DNA from: Marinoscillum pacificum
GTDB lineage: Bacteria; Bacteroidota; Bacteroidia; Cytophagales; Cyclobacteriaceae
Length of the DNA stretch: 64,000 bases
Direction: 5' to 3'
Assembly (NCBI RefSeq): GCF_024714495.1
Contig: NZ_JAMZMJ010000013.1
Span: forward strand, 1-64,000
The position numbers were made by a program, and so were the translations under genes. How positions within the stretch are numbered: position 1 is the first letter of the stretch; each line of letters opens with the position of its first letter. The notes below the pieces were generated by a model. The model was not told the origin of the DNA. It saw nothing but the letters and a program-made list of their open reading frames with translations, and searched no databases. Of this stretch, positions 18,541 through 25,469 are shown one piece after another.

Positions 18541-19554
18541 ATGAAGAAATTACTATTATTCTATGGAGTTTGCCAGATGCTCTTGAGCCTCTCGGTATCA
18601 GCTCAGGAATTTATTCCTAGTTCTCCACTTTATCGAGATCCTATAACTGATGGGGCTGCAGATCCTGTGGTAGTCTACAATCGAGAAGAGCAGAGCTGGT
18701 GGATGTTGTACACCCAGCGTAGAGCCAATGTAGAAACAGCTGACGTTGCTTATTGCTATGGAAATGACATAGGGTTTGCCAGTAGTAAGGATAATGGAAA
18801 AACATGGGTATACCGTGGTACATTGGATTTAGAGTTTGAGCGTGGTAAGAACACTTTCTGGGCGCCAGATGTCGTTTATTCGAATGGTACATATCACATG
18901 TTCGTGGCTTATATCCAGGGAGTGAGAAATCACTGGGGAGGTCATGCCACATTAGTACATTACACCAGTCAAAATTTGTGGGATTGGAAACATGAAGGCT
19001 ATGTTGATTTGGATACGAAGAATGTGATTGACGCAACGTTGATCCAATTGCCTGATGGCCTTTGGAAGATGTGGTACAAGTCTCCAGAAGGTGGCGGAAT
19101 CACCATGTCTGCAACGAGCAAAGATTTGTTTACCTGGAAAACGAATAAAAAGCCTGCTATTGGTGGTCAAGCACATGAAGGGCCGAAGGCTTTTTGGTTC
19201 AAAGACAGTTACTGGGTGGTAACTGATGAATGGCAAGGGCTAAGAGTTTACAAATCTGATGATACTGAGAAATGGGAAAAGCAGGATTTGATTTTGAACG
19301 AAGCATCTTCCCGCTTTATGGATGGTCCAAAAGGAGCCCATGGAGATGTGGTGGTGACTGGAGATAAAGCTTATGTAATTTATTTCACACACCCGGGTAG
19401 AAAATCCCACCTTGAAGCACCAGCAGATGAGCATGGCAACATTCCACTAGATCTTAGAAGATCTGTTATTCAAGTGAGAGAACTAATTGTTGAAAACGGA
19501 AAACTCATTGACAAAGCAGATGATTTCACTTTTTATCTTCCTAACTTAAAATAG
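18541..19554 (+). CDS. Secreted GH43-like beta-propeller glycosidase
   Basis: A 337-residue protein with a signal peptide (about 1-21, ending VSAQ) and no lipoprotein cysteine. The five-bladed propeller signature of clan GH-F/J-like enzymes is present: candidate residues are Asp41 in GAADPVVVY, Asp164 in NVIDATLIQ and Glu213 in AHEGPKAFWF. The WWMLYTQRR stretch and FASSKDNGKTWVYRG fit Bacteroidota glycosidases often annotated only as 'glycosyl hydrolase'. It lies 18 bases before the next GH43 gene. The exact bond cleaved is not clear; arabinofuranosidase or a related pentosidase activity is the best inference. Confidence 0.7.
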   Translation: MKKLLLFYGVCQMLLSLSVSAQEFIPSSPLYRDPITDGAADPVVVYNREEQSWWMLYTQRRANVETADVAYCYGNDIGFASSKDNGKTWVYRGTLDLEFERGKNTFWAPDVVYSNGTYHMFVAYIQGVRNHWGGHATLVHYTSQNLWDWKHEGYVDLDTKNVIDATLIQLPDGLWKMWYKSPEGGGITMSATSKDLFTWKTNKKPAIGGQAHEGPKAFWFKDSYWVVTDEWQGLRVYKSDDTEKWEKQDLILNEASSRFMDGPKGAHGDVVVTGDKAYVIYFTHPGRKSHLEAPADEHGNIPLDLRRSVIQVRELIVENGKLIDKADDFTFYLPNLK

Positions 19555-19572
19555 ACCTAAACACATAATCCG

Positions 19573-20703
19573 ATGAAGAACCTATCGAACCTATTATTGC
19601 TTGCAGGCCTTGTTCTGGCCTGGGCATGTAGTCAACCTGCTAAAAAAGAGGAGGAGACTGCAGCAACTTATAGTAATCCAATTGATGTGGAATTTGGAGA
19701 CCCATACATTCTTGACAATGGAGATGGAACTTACTACATGTATGGAACTGGAGGTGGAGCCAAGGATGGCTTTGCAACTTACTCGTCTACTGATTTGATC
19801 AACTGGAAATTTGAAGGTCAGGTTTATACTGGCAATACGGATAGCTCCTGGAACGAAAAGTGGTTCTGGGCTCCAGAGGTATACAAAAGAGATGGAAAGT
19901 ATTACATTTTCTTCAGTGCACAATGGAAAGAAAATCCTACTAATGAAGAAGAGAACTTTATGATTGGTGTCGCGGTATCTGATAAGCCAACCGGCCCTTT
20001 CAAGGACTTGTATGATCGACCAATCTTTAACCCTGGATATCCAGTGATCGATGCGAACCTATTTGTAGATGACGATGGAAAAAACTACCTCTACTATTCA
20101 AGAGCCTGTTACAAACATCCAGTAGAAAGTGAAGTGGCTGACTGGGCAAAGGAGCAAGGCATGTACGAAGAAATTGAAGAAAGCTGGGTGTATGGTGTAG
20201 AGTTGAAGCCTGACTTTAGCGGTGTAATTGGTGGACCTAAACTACTTCTGAAACCGCCAACCAGAATGGATGATGAGCAAGCAGAGTGGGAGAGTAGATC
20301 GGTTACTTCTAATGAGATTAATAGACGTTGGACGGAGGGATCTTTCCTCTTTAAAAAGAATGGGGTCTATTACATCATGTACTCTGCTAACTACTATGCT
20401 GGGAAAAACTATGCAGTAGGTTATGCAACGGGTAGCAGTCCTCTTGGGCCATTTATCAAAGCATCCAACAATCCTGTACTTCAAAAGAATGTGGAGCAAG
20501 GTGGTGATGTAACAGGTACTGGACACAATATGGTCTTGTTCTCTCCAGATAGTTCTAAGATGTATTGTGTTTATCATGGACGAACTACTCAGAGTGGTCA
20601 GGATAGAGTAGTTTTTATTGACGAAATGCACATCAATAAAGATGGTCAACTAGTAGTAGATGGTCCATCTACAAGCAGTAAGCCACTTCCTTTCAGTAAA
20701 TAA
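19573..20703 (+). CDS. GH43 lipoprotein, arabinosidase/xylosidase type
   Basis: A 376-residue GH43 enzyme on a lipoprotein anchor (Cys19 in AWACSQ). All three catalytic positions are present: Asp43 in EFGDPYIL, Asp160 in VIDANLFVD and Glu254 in RWTEGSFLF. FWAPEVYKRDGKYY is the typical second-blade motif, and GTGHNMVLFSPD supplies the conserved His near the active site. The spacing and long loop at 170-250 suit exo-acting alpha-L-arabinofuranosidases or beta-xylosidases. Probably periplasmic or surface-anchored, acting on short arabino-oligosaccharides together with the two other GH43 lipoproteins. Confidence 0.87.
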   Translation: MKNLSNLLLLAGLVLAWACSQPAKKEEETAATYSNPIDVEFGDPYILDNGDGTYYMYGTGGGAKDGFATYSSTDLINWKFEGQVYTGNTDSSWNEKWFWAPEVYKRDGKYYIFFSAQWKENPTNEEENFMIGVAVSDKPTGPFKDLYDRPIFNPGYPVIDANLFVDDDGKNYLYYSRACYKHPVESEVADWAKEQGMYEEIEESWVYGVELKPDFSGVIGGPKLLLKPPTRMDDEQAEWESRSVTSNEINRRWTEGSFLFKKNGVYYIMYSANYYAGKNYAVGYATGSSPLGPFIKASNNPVLQKNVEQGGDVTGTGHNMVLFSPDSSKMYCVYHGRTTQSGQDRVVFIDEMHINKDGQLVVDGPSTSSKPLPFSK

Positions 20704-20719
20704 TGTCTTTGCGAGGTTT

Positions 20720-20742
20720 GGAGTCATTTAAAAGATGACTCC
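20720..20742 (+). terminator. Hairpin between GH43 genes
   Basis: Perfect 8-base inverted repeat GGAGTCAT/ATGACTCC, extended weakly by AGGT/CCTT, between the two GH43 genes. No long T-run. Confidence 0.4.
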
Positions 20743-20769
20743 ACCTTAATTGATAAAATCAAATCATAC

Positions 20770-21816
20770 ATGTTCTCAAAATACGTTCAAGCCATATTGA
20801 TTATTTGTGTCATTACAATGGCCTCTTGTGGTCAAAAAGGAACTGATTCCCCTGATCCAGAGGTGGAAGAAGTAGATGATCAGACGCAATATTTCAGCAA
20901 TCCTATTGGAGGCTATGAAGCAGACCCGTGGGTAGTTTTCAAAGATGGGTTTTATTACTACACTGCTACCAATGGAGGATCTATTGTAATTAGGAAATCA
21001 AAGAATTTGCACGAAGTAGCAAAAGTTCAGGGGATCACCGTTTGGCAACCATTACCCGATGGAGAGATTAAGAATGCCATTTGGGCACCGGAATTACATT
21101 TCATTGGTGATCGTTGGTATGTGTATGCAGCAGGAAGTCCTTGTGGTGATTTTACAAAATGTTTTCAGGAAAGTTTTGTGTTAGAAAGTACCACGGAGGA
21201 CCCACTAGGAAGCTATGAATACAAAGGTATCATTGCTGAAGGTATCGATGGCACTGTCCTGCAAAGGGAGAATGGAGACAACTATTTCCTATGGATGCGA
21301 ACTGCTGATGGTGAGACCGAGCATATTTCCATAGCTAAAATGATCTCTCCATGGGAAATAGAAGAGGACATCACGAAAGTTTCAATAGAGCCATTTTTGG
21401 ATTGGGAAACTCGTGATCAGTATACCAACGAAGGTCCTGAAATCTTACAGCGGGGTGATACTACATTGGTCATCTATTCTGCGAGTGCCAGCTGGACACA
21501 GTGGTACTGTTTAGGTGCATACATCAATGTGGATGGTAACTTGATGAACAAAGAATCATGGACTAAATACCCAGAGCCACTTTTTGAAAAGTCTGATGTC
21601 AATTACATCTACGGACCAGGACACTGCGCCTTTACACAGTCACCAGATGGTACGGAAGATTGGATTATTTATCATGCTATGTCAGATCCAAATGGAGGCT
21701 GGGGTGGTCGCCAGCCACGCATTCAAAAGTTTACCTGGCAATCAAATGGTTTACCAGACTTTGGAGTACCCGTGCCAGATGGTAAACGAATAGAAGTGCC
21801 ATCAGGGACAGAATAA
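20770..21816 (+). CDS. GH43 lipoprotein, paralogue of the 8.4-kb enzyme
   Basis: A 348-residue lipoprotein (Cys20 in MASCGQ, acidic linker) of the GH43 family. Triad: Asp52 in EADPWVVF, Asp160 in GIDGTVLQ and Glu221 in TNEGPEIL. Shared blocks with the protein at 8416-9489 include IWAPELH, ESWTK.PEP.F, YGPGH..F, DGTEDWIIYHA and LPDFGVP, so the pair arose by duplication. Both look like exo-arabinofuranosidases of the subfamily-26 type (inferred). Small differences near the active site may give different linkage preference. It is the last gene before the strong terminator that ends the locus. Confidence 0.85.
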   Translation: MFSKYVQAILIICVITMASCGQKGTDSPDPEVEEVDDQTQYFSNPIGGYEADPWVVFKDGFYYYTATNGGSIVIRKSKNLHEVAKVQGITVWQPLPDGEIKNAIWAPELHFIGDRWYVYAAGSPCGDFTKCFQESFVLESTTEDPLGSYEYKGIIAEGIDGTVLQRENGDNYFLWMRTADGETEHISIAKMISPWEIEEDITKVSIEPFLDWETRDQYTNEGPEILQRGDTTLVIYSASASWTQWYCLGAYINVDGNLMNKESWTKYPEPLFEKSDVNYIYGPGHCAFTQSPDGTEDWIIYHAMSDPNGGWGGRQPRIQKFTWQSNGLPDFGVPVPDGKRIEVPSGTE

Positions 21817-21844
21817 ATTGCTTTAAAATATTAACGATTGGGGG

Positions 21845-21873
21845 AAGCCGTCGGCCTACGGGCTGGCGGTTTT
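21845..21873 (+). terminator. Terminator closing PUL 1
   Basis: A 9-pair GC-rich stem (CCGTCGGCC with GGCTGGCGG, two G-U pairs) on a TACG loop, flanked by AAG and TTTT. It marks the end of the arabinan-type locus. Confidence 0.85.
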
Positions 21874-21949
21874 GTGTTTCCGAGCATTTCTAAGATTGGA
21901 AAGACAGATATTCATTTACTTTGAGCAGAATTAGCATCACGGAGATATC

Positions 21950-22765
21950 ATGAGAAATCTGAAAGACAATGTAGTAGTAGTGACAGGCGCGGCTTCCGGA
22001 ATAGGAAGAGAGTTGGCTATTGAACTCGCAAAGAAAGGTTGTCACTTAGCTATTTCAGATGTGAATGAAGCAGAACTTCAACAGACTGTGGAATTACTCA
22101 AAGTCTATGAAGTAAAAGTGAAGGCTGACAAATTAAATGTGGCTGATAAGGATGGATTTTTTCAATACGCTGAAGAGGTAATCGCTCATTTTGGTCATGT
22201 GGATCGAGTGATCAATAATGCTGGAAGGTCTGTGGCTGATGCATTTGTCACGGGAACCGTAGAAGATTTTAAAATGGTGATGGATGTCAATTTTTGGGGT
22301 GCATTTCATGGGACCAAGGCTTTTCTTCCTCACTTGATGGAAAGACCGGATGCCACTATCGTGAATGTGTCCAGTGTCAATGCATTGATTCCGTTTCCTA
22401 ACCAGAGTTCATACAACGTTTCCAAATATGCTATTTGTGGCATGAATGAGTCTTTGCAACAGGAATTAAATGGCACTTCAGTGAAAGTGATTAGTGTCTT
22501 TCCTGGAGGGGTGAAAACCAACATCGTCAACAACAGTAAATTCGTAAGAGGTCCAAAAGAAGGCATGTCTCAGGAGGAATCTGCTGCATTATTTAAGAAG
22601 GTAGCGATGACTTCCGCACCACGAGCAGCTAGGATTATTGTACGAGGAATTCGAAGAGGCAAAAAGCGAGTAAAAGTGGGTCCAGATGCTTATTTGTTTG
22701 ATTTCTTAAAGCGATTGGCGCCAAAATTCTCCGTTTGGTTGATCGGCAAGCTGGCTAGTGCCTGA
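21950..22765 (+). CDS. Short-chain dehydrogenase/reductase (SDR)
   Basis: A 271-residue classical SDR oxidoreductase. The nucleotide-binding TGAASGIG motif is at residues 12-19, NNAG near residue 90, and the catalytic set is Ser142, Tyr155 and Lys159 (SSYNVSKYA). The C-terminal part (about 225-271; RAARIIVRGIRRGKKRVKVG, hydrophobic tail) resembles SDRs that act on lipids or sterol-like substrates at membranes. It carries no signal peptide and stands alone after a terminator, so it is not obviously part of the PUL. Substrate unknown. Confidence 0.88.
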   Translation: MRNLKDNVVVVTGAASGIGRELAIELAKKGCHLAISDVNEAELQQTVELLKVYEVKVKADKLNVADKDGFFQYAEEVIAHFGHVDRVINNAGRSVADAFVTGTVEDFKMVMDVNFWGAFHGTKAFLPHLMERPDATIVNVSSVNALIPFPNQSSYNVSKYAICGMNESLQQELNGTSVKVISVFPGGVKTNIVNNSKFVRGPKEGMSQEESAALFKKVAMTSAPRAARIIVRGIRRGKKRVKVGPDAYLFDFLKRLAPKFSVWLIGKLASA

Positions 22766-22851
22766 TTTCTTTCAATAAGTTTTTTTAGAAAGTTTAAGAT
22801 CTCATGTAACTTTTTGATCTGCCTGTGGCACATACTACAAAAGGTTAACAT

Positions 22852-23379
22852 TTGAGACATACAGAACGTCAGGAATTCATCAAGTATTATGAACCTATTC
22901 ACTCATCATTGGATAGGTACTGCCGGGTTATTTCAGGCAATAAAATGGACGGTGAAGACCTGCTACATGATACCGTTCTCACCACTCTCAATAGCTTTTC
23001 CAAATTAGAAAACAAACAAGCATTGCTGTCTTATATGTTTTCTGTGGCATCCAGAATTCACTTTAAACGGGCCAGAAGAAAGAAGTTTTATTCCGAATGG
23101 GATTCAGCAGAACTGGAAAAATTTCTTGGTAATGAAGTGGATTTGGATAGGCAATTAGAGTTTCAGATGATTTACGAAAAGATGATGACACTTCCGGACA
23201 GAATGAAGGAGACCTTGATTCTTTTCTATGTCAGTGATCTGAAAATGGAAGAGATTCATCAGGTTCAGGGTGGGAGTTTGAGTGGAGTGAAGTTGCGGTT
23301 GAAGCGGGGTAAGGAGAAACTCCTCAAAATGTTAACCGACAAAGAAAAATCAACATTGATCTATATGCTTTCACTATGA
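22852..23379 (+). CDS. ECF-type sigma factor coupled to a membrane CTD protein
   Basis: A 175-residue sigma-70-family factor. Region 2 is near 10-75 (IKYYEPIHSSLDRYCRVISG, GEDLLHDTVLTTLNSF) and a region-4-like helix-turn-helix near 120-160 (LPDRMKETLILFYVSDLKMEEI). A TTG at 22852 is the only start that keeps region 2 intact. The stop overlaps the ATG of the next gene by four bases (ATGA), so the two are translationally coupled, the usual arrangement for a sigma/anti-sigma pair. It differs from the FecR-linked sigma factors in the window. Targets are unknown; the two large T9SS cargo genes downstream are candidates. Confidence 0.85.
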   Translation: MRHTERQEFIKYYEPIHSSLDRYCRVISGNKMDGEDLLHDTVLTTLNSFSKLENKQALLSYMFSVASRIHFKRARRKKFYSEWDSAELEKFLGNEVDLDRQLEFQMIYEKMMTLPDRMKETLILFYVSDLKMEEIHQVQGGSLSGVKLRLKRGKEKLLKMLTDKEKSTLIYMLSL

Positions 23380-25148
23380 GTTATGATCAAAACGATATAG
23401 ATAAGTTTTTCTCTGCGCTTCATGAAGTGCATGAGAATGTTTCAATAAAAAAGGTGCACCAATTAATTAATCATCCACCAGCACAGGCCAGGCTGGTGGA
23501 AACAAATTCTATTAAACCTTTTATTATTATGAGTGTATTAACGAGTGTAATTATTGCCACTACGTGGTTTTTATGGCCTGCTGCTGAGGAAAATGAAAGT
23601 GAACTGAAGTTGGAGCGAATTGAGCATTTTCCTGAAATGAAGGTTCCTAAACGGAAAACTGAAATCGCTTTAGAGTCACTACCTGCTGATGTAGCAACAA
23701 CTGAAGAAGTACAACCAGTTAAACACAGTCGAGAAGTTGCTATCATAGAAACACAGCCGACAACTACTCCAAGTGATCAACAGGTGATTGTTGAGGATTC
23801 AGTTGAAGAGATTTTTTCTCAAGAAGCCAACCTGATGGATTGTGGTTGGTCTAAAGACCAAGTCATTCCTGCGGATCATATGGTGCTTCAATTGACAATC
23901 GAAGAGCTTTCAAGACTTGGATTTCAGTATGAGAAATCTGACAAGAAAATGGGTTTGTATTATTTGAATGAATATGACGGTATCGTTAGCTCGTTTTTAA
24001 TGGATTGGAAGAAGAGAGGAAGCACCACTTTTAGAAGTACGTGGGCACCGCAACGTTCTTCTGATAATGATAATATTAAAAAGGATCCTTCTCATTTTGA
24101 TTTTTATCCCTTGTTCATGACAGACTTTACAGGAGAGTCCGTAAGAGGTGCAGTAATTCCTGGATCAGCAAAAATGGATCAAAGAGATTTGTATGTAGGA
24201 ATTAAGCTGAATCAACAAGTCTCGTCGTTATTTGATCAGGAGCAAACACTTTGGTTTCAACCCACAGAGTCTTTTTTGGCTCTTTTACCTGATAGATATG
24301 CCTACTTACCTGAAACGGTGAAATGTATACAGGAACTAAGAGGTCAAACAGGCAGAACCAATATTGTGTCACATTATCGTAATTCCATGATGGAAGGGAT
24401 CCAAGCATTAGAGTTACCTCAGGATAAGTTGGAACAGATGGGATTCGAATTCAGTAATAACCGGATTGAATATTCTCAACAAGAAACCTCTATATGTGGT
24501 ATGAAATTGAGCCTTGGTAATGATGAAATGGGAGTAGATATGCGTGTAAGGCACCCAAAAAGGCTATCTAAACTAGTTTTCGCGTCAGATAATTTGGGCC
24601 GTCAATGGGTAAGTTGGAATTGTGACAAAGAAAATAATGACAAATCCAATGAAGCATTTGTTGCTTCGTATGAAACCTTAATTCCAGTTATTTTAAGCAA
24701 ATCCACCTACCCTTTTCTCGCTGAGGACCAGTACTTGTGGTTTGAAGCTACAGATGAACTGTTGAGTCTCATTCCAGGAGAGCAAGGACAGCAAATTCGT
24801 GAGGAGTATGAGTATTTAGTAGCTGAAGATAAATCTGATTTGACCACCTCTTGTACCTTTTTCGAGGCTTGCCGATCCACGATCCATTTGCATGAATTAG
24901 AAGTTTATCCAAATCCAACTTTCGAGGGGAAAGTATCTATCCGTTTTCAATTACCAGAACAATTAGATTTATCTATCACTCTTACAGATCTCAATGGAAA
25001 AGAGGTCAGCCAATTGATTTCAAGAAAGGCCTATGATTCTGGTTTCAATGAATTAAAGCTAAATGTTGAAGTAGCCATGCCGGGAATGTATCTGTTGATA
25101 ATTAGAACTAATGAAGGGTATTTATCTCGCCGAATTATGATTAAGTAA
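23376..25148 (+). CDS. Single-pass membrane protein with T9SS-type C-terminal domain (possible anti-sigma)
   Basis: A 590-residue protein not recognised as a known family. Residues 1-47 are cytoplasmic-like, 48-68 form one membrane span (FIIMSVLTSVIIATTWFLW), 70-150 are a charged, low-complexity linker, and 150-500 hold an internal duplication: LTIEELSRLGFQYE matches LPQDKLEQMGFEFS, and EQTLWFQPTESFLALLP matches DQYLWFEATDELLSLIP. Residues 506-590 (LEVYPNPTFEGKV, LTDLNGKEV, YLSRRIMIK) are a T9SS sorting-type domain. The start overlaps the sigma factor gene, so a role as its anti-sigma factor is inferred; no FecR or zinc anti-sigma motif is present. Confidence 0.7.
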   Translation: MSYDQNDIDKFFSALHEVHENVSIKKVHQLINHPPAQARLVETNSIKPFIIMSVLTSVIIATTWFLWPAAEENESELKLERIEHFPEMKVPKRKTEIALESLPADVATTEEVQPVKHSREVAIIETQPTTTPSDQQVIVEDSVEEIFSQEANLMDCGWSKDQVIPADHMVLQLTIEELSRLGFQYEKSDKKMGLYYLNEYDGIVSSFLMDWKKRGSTTFRSTWAPQRSSDNDNIKKDPSHFDFYPLFMTDFTGESVRGAVIPGSAKMDQRDLYVGIKLNQQVSSLFDQEQTLWFQPTESFLALLPDRYAYLPETVKCIQELRGQTGRTNIVSHYRNSMMEGIQALELPQDKLEQMGFEFSNNRIEYSQQETSICGMKLSLGNDEMGVDMRVRHPKRLSKLVFASDNLGRQWVSWNCDKENNDKSNEAFVASYETLIPVILSKSTYPFLAEDQYLWFEATDELLSLIPGEQGQQIREEYEYLVAEDKSDLTTSCTFFEACRSTIHLHELEVYPNPTFEGKVSIRFQLPEQLDLSITLTDLNGKEVSQLISRKAYDSGFNELKLNVEVAMPGMYLLIIRTNEGYLSRRIMIK

Positions 25149-25154
25149 TAGATT

Positions 25155-25192
25155 CTGGGGGATTTTTCGAGAATCTCCCAGTATTCATTTTT
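25155..25192 (+). terminator. Terminator after the membrane CTD gene
   Basis: A 10-pair stem (25155-25164 with 25172-25181, one G-U pair) enclosing TTTCGAG, followed by a T-rich stretch. It ends the sigma/CTD operon. Confidence 0.7.
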
Positions 25193-25304
25193 CTTGTATT
25201 ATAGAATATAAAACCTGTATTAGTGATGATTATTTTCTTTGGGTTTTATAGATAAAGAAGCGCAGAGATTACAGAGATTGATAAATCGTCTTTCATTCGG
25301 TAAT

Positions 25305-25363
25305 AAGTGATTTACTTATTGAATTAGCGTAATATACGGGTGTATTTGTCGGATAAATCACTT
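25305..25363. promoter_or_regulatory. Nested inverted repeats in the 321-base gap before the cargo gene
   Basis: The gap 25149-25469 contains no gene. Besides the terminator it holds a perfect 7-base inverted repeat (AATAAGT at 25302-25308, ACTTATT at 25314-25320) and a perfect 10-base inverted repeat (AAGTGATTTA at 25305-25314, TAAATCACTT at 25354-25363). This is where the promoter of the glycine-rich cargo gene must lie, so the repeats are candidate operator sites. No clear Bacteroidota -33/-7 promoter was identified. Confidence 0.35.
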
Positions 25364-25469
25364 AAAGTAGAATCATTACTATTCATCGTTCAAATTTTAC
25401 TAACGAAAGAATAATCACCTTTCGCTCAATGATCTAACTCTAGTTTAGCCATATCAAAACAACAATGAT

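Noticed and set aside
18641-19036. 131-residue minus-strand frame
   Set aside because: Antisense to a clear GH43-like gene, with a His/Tyr/Cys-rich composition typical of a shadow frame.
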